Shown: positions 1 through 6,039, counted from the first letter of the stretch. The stretch is DNA of 7,007 nt from an uncultured Bacteroidota bacterium (GCA_937900725.1 CALCFP010000551.1:1-7007), one strand, 5' to 3'. Notes: generated by a model not told the origin, from the sequence alone. A program made the numbers and translations.

Positions 1-147
1 CGAATTAGGGCGCTAGCCGGTTGCGAATATGAAATCAACAGTTCGCTGAACGCCAATCTTGGGTTCGGATACCAAAGCACCCGACGCCCAACGAAAAAAC
101 CGAAAGACACCTTCATGCTCTCAGTTGGATTCAGTTACACATTCTAA
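1..147 (+). CDS. C-terminal end of an outer-membrane beta-barrel protein (5' end outside window)
   Basis: Frame 1 is open from the window edge to a TAA at 145-147, giving 48 residues. The visible part alternates polar and hydrophobic residues in two strand-like stretches (around NSSLNANLGFGYQS and DTFMLSVGFSYTF) joined by a lysine/arginine/proline-rich turn. It ends in an aromatic residue (Phe), as expected for the last strand of an outer-membrane beta-barrel recognised by the BAM machinery. The rest of the protein is missing, so the family (OmpA-like, porin-like or type IX secretion-associated) cannot be decided. A strong terminator 22 bases downstream shows that this gene ends its transcription unit and is not co-transcribed with the lipoprotein gene at 384. 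The barrel assignment is inference from strand pattern and the terminal residue. Confidence 0.7.
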   Translation, partial: RIRALAGCEYEINSSLNANLGFGYQSTRRPTKKPKDTFMLSVGFSYTF

Positions 148-169
148 AGGACAGACACATGTAAACATA

Positions 170-209
170 AAGACGGATGCGAATTCATATTCGTTTCCGT
201 CTTTTTTTT
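170..209 (+). terminator. Rho-independent terminator of the beta-barrel gene
   Basis: AAGACGGA (170-177) pairs with TCCGTCTT (196-203). Inside it CGAAT (180-184) pairs with ATTCG (189-193) around the loop TCAT, with only a small internal mismatch between the two stems. An unbroken run of eight T follows at 202-209. Stem, loop and T-run are all seen directly and form a strong intrinsic terminator for the gene ending at 147. Confidence 0.92.
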
Positions 210-316
210 AACCGACAAACAAGCATGCCATCAAAGCCGTTGGAAAAAATCAAACATTACAGTTTTTTTTCAAAAAAAAACCTTCAAATGGCAGTTATGC
301 CGTTTATTTATATAAT

Positions 317-349
317 TTTGGAAATGTGTGCAAAAAGTTCGTATCTTCA
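317..349 (+). promoter_or_regulatory. Predicted Bacteroidota-type promoter for the lipoprotein gene
   Basis: TTTG at 317-320 matches the -33 element. TATCTTCA at 342-349 matches TAnnTTTG at the -7 position except for its last two bases. The spacing is 21 bases, within the 19-21 known for the primary sigma factor of Bacteroides. Transcription would begin near 355, leaving a leader of about 30 bases before the ATG at 384. The upstream stretch 210-316 is AT-rich, with a T8-C-A9 tract at 263-280, and shows no gene. Confidence 0.65.
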
Positions 350-360
350 CACACAAAATA

Positions 361-387
361 ATGAAGTATAAAAGCATTAGCGTATGA
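361..387 (+). other. Possible 8-residue leader ORF overlapping the lipoprotein start
   Basis: An ATG at 361 opens a frame encoding MKYKSISV, whose TGA (385-387) overlaps the lipoprotein ATG at 384 in an ATGA arrangement. It lies just downstream of the predicted transcription start (near 355), so it could be translated and couple to the next gene. Such a short frame is easily produced by chance, and no conservation can be assessed here. Confidence 0.2.
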
Positions 388-1277
388 AACTTACATACAA
401 GGTGTTAGCACTTTTTCTTGCTTGCTTGGCAGTTGCCTGTACAAGAGATAACAAGAAATCCGAAAGCCAACAAATCAAGAATGTACTGACTATAGACAGC
501 AATGAATGCGAAGCAACAGTAAAAAAAATATTCTTCAACCTGCCATCACCTGTTGAAATCACTCAGACCCTTCTAAAAACCGAAGAGCCATTCAACAGCG
601 AACTGCTCAATTCGTCAGACAACCTTGAAAAATATAATACTTCGAGCCGCTTGGCACTCAATTTCGGCATTTACGGCGCCGACCTTTGCTACTGCCGCAT
701 ATATGACCAACTGCAAGAAGCCATCAATTACCTGTCAGTAATAAAGAAAGTTACTGAAAAACTTCAGATTCCTGAAGAGGAAGGTTCAGAAACAATTAAC
801 AGAATTGAACAAAGCCTAGAAAATCGCGACTCAATATTCTTCATCATTTCAGACACTTACGCAAAAGCCGATAGTTATCTGAAAGAAAACGAACGCGACA
901 TGACCGCATCGCTCATATTAGTAGGCGCCTGGGTTGAAGGCATGTACTTTGCAACCACACTTGCAACAGAGCCAAACGCAAAACAAGACATCATCAACAA
1001 CATTGTCGACCAGAAATACACCGTATCGAATCTGGTGAACCTTCTCAACACTTACAGCGAGACACCTGAAGTTGCATCATTTATGGAAAACTTCAACAAA
1101 ATTCAATCCATATACGACGGCATCGATGTCAAATATGACAAGTCAGTTGTCGTAAACACCGACCAGGACGAACACGTAACCACAATTGACGCACCTGTGA
1201 CTGTAAATATCACAAACAGCCAACTTCAGGAAATAACGACTCTGGTCGCTGAAATAAGGGATAACATTATCGACTAA
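384..1277 (+). CDS. Lipoprotein of unknown function, Bacteroidota-conserved type
   Basis: 297 residues. The N-terminus is a lipoprotein signal: Lys2 and Lys6, a hydrophobic stretch 7-18, and the lipobox AVAC with the lipidated cysteine at 19, so the mature protein should be membrane-anchored on the periplasmic or outer face. No export motif rich in acidic residues is obvious after Cys19 (TRDNKK follows). The mature part looks mostly helical, with no transmembrane segment. Notable stretches are FNLPSPVEI (51-59), LNFGIYGADLCY (92-103) and GAWVEGMYF (181-189). From memory, close variants of these recur in conserved hypothetical lipoproteins across Bacteroidota, so this is probably a real family, but I can name no function or catalytic residue. 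It starts a unit with the secreted protein 36 bases downstream (no promoter or terminator between) and has its own promoter at 317-349. Loss of the TAA at 1275-1277 would be needed for any fusion; the genes are separate. Confidence 0.85.
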   Translation: MKLTYKVLALFLACLAVACTRDNKKSESQQIKNVLTIDSNECEATVKKIFFNLPSPVEITQTLLKTEEPFNSELLNSSDNLEKYNTSSRLALNFGIYGADLCYCRIYDQLQEAINYLSVIKKVTEKLQIPEEEGSETINRIEQSLENRDSIFFIISDTYAKADSYLKENERDMTASLILVGAWVEGMYFATTLATEPNAKQDIINNIVDQKYTVSNLVNLLNTYSETPEVASFMENFNKIQSIYDGIDVKYDKSVVVNTDQDEHVTTIDAPVTVNITNSQLQEITTLVAEIRDNIID

Positions 1278-1313
1278 TAAATAAACACCACACCACGACA
1301 AAACAATACTGTT

Positions 1314-1748
1314 ATGAAAAGGATATTTAGGATTTTAGCAATGGCAACTGTTTGTATGATGATTCAGTCAAACGTTCAGGCACAATGCAAAACTTTTATC
1401 AAAAACGAGTGCAAGCCAAAACTTGACCCATACATCTACAATGGACAGTTGAACAGCGCAGTGCTGAATCAAGGCGACATTGCAGAACTGATGCTGACAT
1501 TCTACAGCAACCAAGACTACCGCATAGTGGTTTGCAATGACAACCTTGGCGATGTCACTTTCCGTCTGCTCGACATAGAAGGCAAGGAACTTTTTACTAA
1601 TGCCGACCACGGATACACCGACACATGGGATTTCTCGACTAACTCGACCCAATTGCTCACCGTTGAAGTCAGCGTTCCGGAAAACACTACAAACGACGAG
1701 ACAAAAAGCGGCTGCGTGTCAATTTTGGTAGGCTTCAAGGAAAAATAA
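1314..1748 (+). CDS. Small secreted four-cysteine protein of unknown function
   Basis: 144 residues. A Sec signal peptide is clear: KR at 2-3, a hydrophobic core 7-17 and a likely type I cleavage after VQA at 21-23, giving a mature protein of about 121 residues in the periplasm. It is not a lipoprotein: Cys14 is inside the core and Cys25 lies after the cleavage site. The mature part has four cysteines (25, 33, 74, 134) that could form two disulfides. It alternates strand-like segments (AELMLTFYS, YRIVVC, VTFRLLD, LTVEVSV, CVSILVGF), which suggests a small all-beta sandwich resembling the pre-peptidase C-terminal (PPC) domain; this is inference. YIYNGQLNSA (40-49) and the final LVGFK are motifs I remember from hypothetical proteins of other Bacteroidales. 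It follows the lipoprotein gene by 36 bases on the same strand and is probably co-transcribed, so the two may act together at the cell envelope. No enzyme motif is visible. Confidence 0.82.
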   Translation: MKRIFRILAMATVCMMIQSNVQAQCKTFIKNECKPKLDPYIYNGQLNSAVLNQGDIAELMLTFYSNQDYRIVVCNDNLGDVTFRLLDIEGKELFTNADHGYTDTWDFSTNSTQLLTVEVSVPENTTNDETKSGCVSILVGFKEK

Positions 1749-1779
1749 AAGGCACCGAATAGTTTTCCTTGACGGAAAA

Positions 1780-1811
1780 TTTCAGTTTCTCGATAAAAAA
1801 GAATATATTTG
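1780..1811 (+). promoter_or_regulatory. Predicted promoter of greA
   Basis: TATATTTG at 1804-1811 is a full match to the Bacteroidota -7 element TAnnTTTG. TTTC at 1780-1783 matches the -33 TTTG in three of four bases, with a spacing of 20. Transcription would start near 1818, so the first transcribed bases would be the hairpin at 1821-1850. A weak hairpin at 1761-1781 overlaps the -33 element by two bases. Confidence 0.7.
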
Positions 1812-1820
1812 TATATCGAA

Positions 1821-1850
1821 AGAGTTCCGCAGTAATGCGGAATTCTTTTT
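1821..1850 (+). terminator. Terminator-shaped hairpin in the greA leader (possible attenuator)
   Basis: AGAGTTCCGCA (1821-1831) pairs with TGCGGAATTCT (1836-1846): 11 pairs with one G-T wobble and a GTAA loop, then five T (1846-1850) and a second run of four T after one G. It has the full shape of an intrinsic terminator. It could end transcripts of the 1314-1748 gene, but it lies downstream of the predicted greA promoter, so most greA transcripts would have to read through it. No second promoter match is visible between 1851 and 1880. This suggests attenuation of greA, or a dual role. Confidence 0.75.
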
Positions 1851-1879
1851 GTTTTATAATCACTTAATAAAAAATTATT

Positions 1880-2359
1880 ATGGACAAGATTTCCTACATC
1901 ACAAGCGAAGGTCTTAAAAAACTTGTTGCTGAAGTGGAACACCTCAAATCGGTAGAAAGACCTCGAATATCACAGGCCATTGCTGAAGCAAGGGATAAAG
2001 GTGATTTGTCAGAAAATGCAGAATACGACGCCGCTAAGGAGGCACAAGGACTATTGGAACTTAAAATCTCGCAACTTGAGGCTAAAATATTGAGTTCACG
2101 TGTCATTGACGAGTCAAAACTCGACTTCAGCAAAGTGCAGATTCTTTCAAAAGTGAAAATCAAGAACGTTGCCAACGGCGCAACAATGGCATATAGCATT
2201 GTCTCTGAAACAGAAGCCAATCTGAAGGAATTCAAGATTTCGGTCAACACGCCTATCGCTCAAGGACTTATGAACCACAAAGTTGGCGACATTGCCGAAG
2301 TGAAAGTGCCAAACGGCATCATGAAATTCGAAATTCTTGAAATCGGACCTATAGCATAA
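1880..2359 (+). CDS. greA: Transcription elongation factor GreA
   Basis: GreA enters the secondary channel of backtracked RNA polymerase and stimulates cleavage of the 3' end of the nascent RNA, so that elongation can resume. The protein has 159 residues, against 158 in E. coli. Residues 1-75 form the N-terminal antiparallel coiled coil. Its tip carries the hallmark stretch EARDKGDLSENAEYDAAKEA (36-55), with the two acidic residues Asp42 and Glu45 that correspond to E. coli Asp41 and Glu44 and coordinate the catalytic magnesium in the polymerase. Residues 80-157 form the FKBP-like C-terminal domain, ending in the usual FEILEIGPIA. The ATG at 1880 fits the standard GreA N-terminus. The HIT gene begins 3 bases after its stop, so the two are translationally linked. 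The leader contains a terminator-like hairpin (1821-1850) that may set its expression. No defect is visible. Confidence 0.97.
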   Translation: MDKISYITSEGLKKLVAEVEHLKSVERPRISQAIAEARDKGDLSENAEYDAAKEAQGLLELKISQLEAKILSSRVIDESKLDFSKVQILSKVKIKNVANGATMAYSIVSETEANLKEFKISVNTPIAQGLMNHKVGDIAEVKVPNGIMKFEILEIGPIA

Positions 2360-2362
2360 ACC

Positions 2363-2755
2363 ATGGCATCAATATTCACTAAAATCGTAAACGGCGAGAT
2401 TCCGTGCTACAAGATTGCTGAAGACAAGGACTACTTCGCTTTTCTTGACATCAATCCTGTACAAAAAGGACACGTGCTGGTGATACCAAAGCAGGAAGTT
2501 GACTACATCTTCGACCTTGAACCTGACACGCTTGGCGGACTGCACATGTTTGCTCAACGCGTGGCAAAAGCAATCAAGAAAGCCATTCCCTGCAAGAAAG
2601 TCGCCGTTGTGGTGCTCGGGCTTGAAGTCCCACATGCCCACATCCACCTGATTCCGATGAACAGCGAAAGCGATGTACGCTTCACCAACAAGATGGAACT
2701 GACTCAAGACGAATTCAAGGCTATCGCTGAAAAAATCAGCAAAGAATTTGTATAG
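2363..2755 (+). CDS. HIT-family nucleotide hydrolase (HINT-like)
   Basis: 130 residues, the usual size of a single-domain histidine-triad protein. HIT proteins hydrolyse or transfer nucleoside monophosphates (for example phosphoramidates or acyl-adenylates) in the cytoplasm, usually as dimers. The signature H-x-H-x-H is complete as HAHIHLI with His91, His93 and His95, the middle position being the nucleophile in known members. The N-terminus IFTKIVNGEIPCYKI (4-18) and the FLDINPVQKGHVLVIPK region (27-43, with the nucleotide-proximal Asp29, Asn31 and His37) match HINT proteins. Thr6 replaces the cysteine of the FCKI motif seen in many HINT proteins, so structural zinc is probably absent. The true substrate cannot be predicted. 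The gene starts 3 bases after greA and ends before a strong terminator, so it is the last gene of the greA unit. Confidence 0.95.
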   Translation: MASIFTKIVNGEIPCYKIAEDKDYFAFLDINPVQKGHVLVIPKQEVDYIFDLEPDTLGGLHMFAQRVAKAIKKAIPCKKVAVVVLGLEVPHAHIHLIPMNSESDVRFTNKMELTQDEFKAIAEKISKEFV

Positions 2756-2772
2756 ATTTCCAATAGATAATC

Positions 2773-2810
2773 AAAAAGATAGGCTGCCGTTATTGGCAGC
2801 CTATCTTTTT
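2773..2810 (+). terminator. Rho-independent terminator of the greA-HIT unit
   Basis: AAAAAGATAGGCTGCC (2773-2788) pairs perfectly over 16 bases with GGCAGCCTATCTTTTT (2795-2810) around the 6-base loop GTTATT. Five T close the right arm and five A open the left arm, so it could in principle work in both directions, although no minus-strand gene needs it here. It lies 17 bases after the HIT stop codon. Confidence 0.95.
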
Positions 2811-2852
2811 ATACATAACAATGCAAAAATGTGATTCTGCTATCGTTATCCT

Positions 2853-2883
2853 TTTGCAGGTAACAAATTATGAATTACATTTG
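2853..2883 (+). promoter_or_regulatory. Predicted promoter of the polyprenyl synthase-kinase unit
   Basis: TTTG at 2853-2856 and TACATTTG at 2876-2883 are both full matches to the Bacteroidota -33 and -7 elements, spaced 19 bases. Transcription would start near 2889, about 10 bases before the ATG at 2899. The promoter lies inside the longer reading frame that opens at 2821, which is strong evidence against that upstream start. Confidence 0.82.
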
Positions 2884-2898
2884 ACAAAAAACCAATCA

Positions 2899-3873
2899 AT
2901 GGCTGACCTACAGACAATAAAAGCGCCCATACAGACTGAAATGGACAAGTTTCAGCCTTATTTCCGCAATTTTCTTAAAAGCAAGACACGCCTGCTCGAC
3001 TTGCTGCTATTCTACCTTATTAAGCAAAAAGGCAAGCAGATAAGGCCAATGTTGGTTTTCCTCACAGCCAAACTGTACGGGAACGTGAACGAAAGTTCGT
3101 ATCACGCTGCCACATTGATTGAACTGATGCACACGGCATCGCTTGTACACGATGACGTTGTCGATGAATCAGACAAGCGACGCGGTTTCTGGTCGATAAA
3201 CGCCATATGGAAAAACAAGGTCGCAGTGCTGGTAGGCGACTATCTGCTCGCCAGAGGCCTGCTTCTTGCCGTGAACAAGAAAGAATACGGACAGTTGGAA
3301 ATAGTATCAAGAGCTGTAGAGGAGATGAGCGAAGGTGAACTGCTGCAAATAGAAAAAGCCCGCCACCTCAACATCACTGAAGAGACCTACTACGAGGTAA
3401 TAAAGAAAAAAACCGCAGCGCTGATGGTTGCCTGCACAACAGCAGGTGCCAGTTCGGTAAATGCCAGTGCCGAAGACATTGAACGGATGCGCAAATTGGG
3501 CGAATACATCGGCATCGCCTTCCAAATTCGAGACGACCTGTTCGACTATGAAATCAACGGCTCGTTTGGCAAGCCCGCCGGTAACGACCTGAAAGAGCGC
3601 AAGATAACCCTACCACTGATTTACGCATTGCAGAACTGCAAATCAGCCGAACGCAAGCAGATGATAAAACTGCTACGACTGAAAACCAAATCGGACGAAG
3701 TGATAAATCAACTTATGGATTTTGTCCGCAACTACGGCGGGCTTGAATATGCAAAAAAAATAATGGCCGATTTCGTGAACAAATCAAAGGCTGTTTTGTA
3801 TGAAACACCAGACAATGAAGCCAGACAATCACTGCTTGACCTAATTGACTATACCATATCACGAAAAAAATGA
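2899..3873 (+). CDS. Long-chain polyprenyl diphosphate synthase (trans-type, IspB-like)
   Basis: The enzyme adds isopentenyl diphosphate units to an allylic diphosphate; in Bacteroidales this most likely makes the menaquinone side chain. The protein has 324 residues from the ATG at 2899. The frame is open back to an ATG at 2821, but those 26 extra residues overlap the promoter (2853-2883) and do not fit the family, whereas MADLQTIKAPI does. Motifs: GKQIRP (45-50, IPP binding); the first aspartate-rich motif DDVVD (85-89), followed by ESDKRRG; GDYLLA (113-118); and the second aspartate-rich motif DDLFD (212-216), followed by GKPAGNDLKERKITLPL. The residues at -4 and -5 from the first aspartate are Ser81 and Ala80. 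Small residues there leave the product pocket open, as in octaprenyl-type synthases, so a long product is expected; the exact length is unknown. The membrane kinase-like gene starts 3 bases after the TGA and in the same frame, implying co-translation. Confidence 0.95.
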   Translation: MADLQTIKAPIQTEMDKFQPYFRNFLKSKTRLLDLLLFYLIKQKGKQIRPMLVFLTAKLYGNVNESSYHAATLIELMHTASLVHDDVVDESDKRRGFWSINAIWKNKVAVLVGDYLLARGLLLAVNKKEYGQLEIVSRAVEEMSEGELLQIEKARHLNITEETYYEVIKKKTAALMVACTTAGASSVNASAEDIERMRKLGEYIGIAFQIRDDLFDYEINGSFGKPAGNDLKERKITLPLIYALQNCKSAERKQMIKLLRLKTKSDEVINQLMDFVRNYGGLEYAKKIMADFVNKSKAVLYETPDNEARQSLLDLIDYTISRKK

Positions 3874-3876
3874 CCT

Positions 3877-4722
3877 ATGAAGAAAGCCAGACAAAACAAA
3901 ATCTACATTATTCTTGCCGTACTGATAATAGTCGTACTGGCCTCATATCTTATTGACTTCTTTGCAATAAAATTACTGTTGCTACTGCTGTTGGCCACAG
4001 GAGTCTATGTGCTTTACCTTATACAAAACAAACGCACTGAAAAGGCAATAAAAAGTTACGGAGAATTCTATCAGTTGAAAATCAACATGATACGCGGTTC
4101 TTTGGATCCCCATTTCCTATTTAACGCACTTAATACAGTGTCGTTCTCAATGCATAAAAACGACATCGAGACGGCCACATCGAACTTAAGTTCGATATCA
4201 AAATTCATGCGCACGTCATTTGGCGATTTTGAGAAATTCGGTCACGAACTCAACGAGGAAGTGGAATTCATAAAGAACTACCTGACGCTTGAAAAATTCC
4301 GTTTCAATGAACAGTTCAACTACACAATTAAGGTCATGCCATACGTAAACGACATGACAAAAGTGCCATGCTTCAGCATATTCTGCTTTGTCGAAAATGC
4401 CTTGAAGAAGGGTGTGCTGTCGCAGGAAAAGAGCGGGAACATTGCCATAAACATAGACGAAAGCCAGACCGACAGGGCACTGATTGTTCGCATTTCCGAC
4501 GATGGCCTATACCGCAACCTCACCGATTCGGCAAGTTTCACTCATAACATAAACGTTGTCAACTCGCTGGTCAACAAGTTGAATGACCTCAACCGCGACC
4601 AGAAAATAGCCATTGCATACTCGGCCAATGGCAATGAAAACGGCGAACCAAGGGGTTGCATAGTGGAGATGAAGATTCCTTTGGAATACAACTACAACCT
4701 CACTCCTACTCAATCTTTATAA
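3877..4722 (+). CDS. LytS-type sensor histidine kinase-like membrane protein with a degenerate ATP-binding domain
   Basis: 281 residues. Two membrane segments (about 9-29 and 31-49), separated by a very short loop, leave almost no extracellular sensor. A helical linker (50-70) leads to a His_kinase (PF06580-like) domain: LDPHFLFNALNT (76-87) carries the phosphoacceptor His79, and FIKNYLTLEKFRF (131-143) is the usual second motif. The N-box is present as ENALKKG (173-179), but the usual His of ENAIKHG is Lys178. The G1 box expected as DNGxG reads DDGLY (208-212), so the second glycine is missing. The glycine-rich segment normally before NVxxRL is replaced by FTHNINVVNSLVNKL. ATP binding may therefore be weak or lost, and the protein could be a pseudokinase or a partner of another kinase. 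No LytTR response regulator is adjacent. It is tightly coupled to the polyprenyl synthase gene (3-base gap), and its last 17 bases overlap the convergent DUF2851 gene. Confidence 0.85.
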   Translation: MKKARQNKIYIILAVLIIVVLASYLIDFFAIKLLLLLLLATGVYVLYLIQNKRTEKAIKSYGEFYQLKINMIRGSLDPHFLFNALNTVSFSMHKNDIETATSNLSSISKFMRTSFGDFEKFGHELNEEVEFIKNYLTLEKFRFNEQFNYTIKVMPYVNDMTKVPCFSIFCFVENALKKGVLSQEKSGNIAINIDESQTDRALIVRISDDGLYRNLTDSASFTHNINVVNSLVNKLNDLNRDQKIAIAYSANGNENGEPRGCIVEMKIPLEYNYNLTPTQSL

Positions 4723-5986
4723 CAGGCGACATAACCTGCCGTCCAATCCTGCACGACAGGCACTTGCGCTTCTTACAGTAGTTGTTGGACAACTGGATCA
4801 GAGCCTGGCTTTCCAATGCACATTTGGGCGAAATGCCAAATTCCGCCCACTGCGACAATATGTTGTTTTTTTCGGCAGGAACATCCTCTAGCCACGCCAT
4901 TGCCCTGTCAACCAAGTCAGGCTTGCACACATTTTTTCCATAATGGAACATGAACGGGACAAACGCATTTATGACCAACAGATATAATGATGCCTTGCCC
5001 AAATTCTTGTCCCTGCGCACAGACTCTTTCCCAAATATGTAATGTGTGTGCCAATAATCTGAAACATCGGTCGAGAACAATTTGACCACGTCGTCAACAT
5101 TCTCGCACTCAACCATCTTCGACAGCAATGCCGACGACTTGTGTATCAGTGAGGCGAATTGTGCAATGCGTATTGTTGGCATATTGACTGGTCGCATACG
5201 GGCAAATTTCCACATCTGCCCTGGTATCGGCTCCAAACTATATTTGAGTTTCAGATGCTTGTATTCACGCAAAAGCATAGCCGTATATTCGTCAGAAGGT
5301 TCTGATGGCAAAAGTCCAGCCTGGCCGAAAAGCAATGCCTCAACTTGTACAAGGCTGTCCTTGTGATGAGCGATGACATTCAACGGCAACGACTGCGCAA
5401 GCATGAGAAACGGCTGTGCATTAGTATTGAAGCCAAAAGATTGCGCTACTGTATAGTAAAACGACTCTTCCCAATTGTTCTTGGTCAACTGCAGATTAGT
5501 GGCAATGGCGTCCGTCTTGTCGCTGATGCGTTCAACGGCCAACGACTCGTACCACTGAATCATCACAAACGGATCGACCTTGTTGATGAACGACTGGCAC
5601 GGAAGCCATTTTTCGGTCTGCATCAGAAAAAGATATCGTTTCAGCAGTTCGTCAGGACATTTTATCTCGGCGGTTGGTATGAGATTGCCGTGAGTGTCCT
5701 TGACAGGCATGTCGTTCTGTCCGACAACATGAAGGATGATGTTGTCGTAACGCTCGTCGGTTTGATGCCGATGCCTTGTCCAATCAGACGAACGCTGGTG
5801 AATTTCCACATTTCCCGCCCAAATGGTATTGCCAATTCGGATGCGGGCATTGAAAAAATCGGGTCCTTGGTCGTGATTGTGCTGACCCGGATTGATTACT
5901 TCTATGACCTCGCCAGTGTAGCACTCTGTGATTGGTGTCTGGCAAAGCCCGTTTTTCCAAAGGAAATGCAGGAAATCTTCGTTCAT
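4706..5986 (-). CDS. DUF2851 family protein
   Basis: 426 residues from the ATG whose first base is 5986. A TTG one codon upstream (5989) is also in frame but is the less likely start. The sequence fits the DUF2851 family, which I know mainly from Bacteroidota and which has no established function. The N-terminal part holds a conserved block with GPDFFNA (41-47), GNVEIH (58-63), DWTRH (68-72) and YDNIILHVV (80-88). The order PD (42-43), E61 and a basic residue two positions on (His63), lying on predicted strands, recalls the PD-(D/E)XK nuclease core, with His in place of Lys; this is inference. The middle is helical, with WKFARMRPVNMPTIRIAQFASL (about 265-286) well conserved. Cys389, Cys404, Cys409 and Cys412 near the C-terminus could bind a metal or an iron-sulfur cluster. 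There is no signal peptide or membrane segment, so it should be cytoplasmic. It has its own promoter (6008-6039) and no visible terminator. Confidence 0.9.
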   Translation of the reverse strand: MNEDFLHFLWKNGLCQTPITECYTGEVIEVINPGQHNHDQGPDFFNARIRIGNTIWAGNVEIHQRSSDWTRHRHQTDERYDNIILHVVGQNDMPVKDTHGNLIPTAEIKCPDELLKRYLFLMQTEKWLPCQSFINKVDPFVMIQWYESLAVERISDKTDAIATNLQLTKNNWEESFYYTVAQSFGFNTNAQPFLMLAQSLPLNVIAHHKDSLVQVEALLFGQAGLLPSEPSDEYTAMLLREYKHLKLKYSLEPIPGQMWKFARMRPVNMPTIRIAQFASLIHKSSALLSKMVECENVDDVVKLFSTDVSDYWHTHYIFGKESVRRDKNLGKASLYLLVINAFVPFMFHYGKNVCKPDLVDRAMAWLEDVPAEKNNILSQWAEFGISPKCALESQALIQLSNNYCKKRKCLSCRIGRQVMSPVIKIE

Positions 5987-6007
5987 CAAATGTTGGTTTT
6001 GATTATG

Positions 6008-6039
6008 GAAAGGTAATTTATTGCATTATGATATCCAAC
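6008..6039 (-). promoter_or_regulatory. Predicted promoter of the DUF2851 gene
   Basis: On the minus strand TACCTTTC (6015 down to 6008) matches the -7 element TAnnTTTG except for the last base. GTTG (6039 down to 6036) matches three of four bases of the -33 element, with a spacing of 20. Transcription would begin near 6001, about 15 bases before the ATG. The -33 element directly abuts the U-tract of the nadB terminator, so the two units are packed end to start. Confidence 0.55.

Noticed and set aside
263..280. T8-C-A9 tract as a possible hairpin or terminator
   Set aside because: A pure A/T stem with a one-base loop is not a stable terminator. It is more likely an AT-rich upstream region of the promoter at 317-349.
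177..371. 64-codon plus-strand open frame between the barrel gene and the lipoprotein
   Set aside because: It begins inside the terminator hairpin, runs through the A/T tract and the predicted promoter, and has the low-complexity composition of non-coding DNA.
521..528. A8 run in the lipoprotein gene (and a second at 3753-3760 in the polyprenyl synthase gene) as programmed slippage sites
   Set aside because: Both genes read through in one intact frame, and A-rich lysine codons are common at this base composition. Nothing suggests a functional frameshift.
1761..1781. Hairpin with arms 1761-1768 and 1774-1781 after the four-cysteine gene
   Set aside because: The stem is weak (two G-C pairs) and lacks a T-run. 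It may be chance, and overlaps the greA -33 element by two bases.
5987..5989. TTG start for the DUF2851 protein one codon upstream
   Set aside because: The adjacent ATG (first base 5986) is the more usual start, and the extra residue has no consequence for the product.
5345..6016. 223-codon plus-strand open frame
   Set aside because: It lies almost wholly antisense to the DUF2851 gene, resembles no family I know, and its length is explained by mirrored codon use of a real, recognisable gene.
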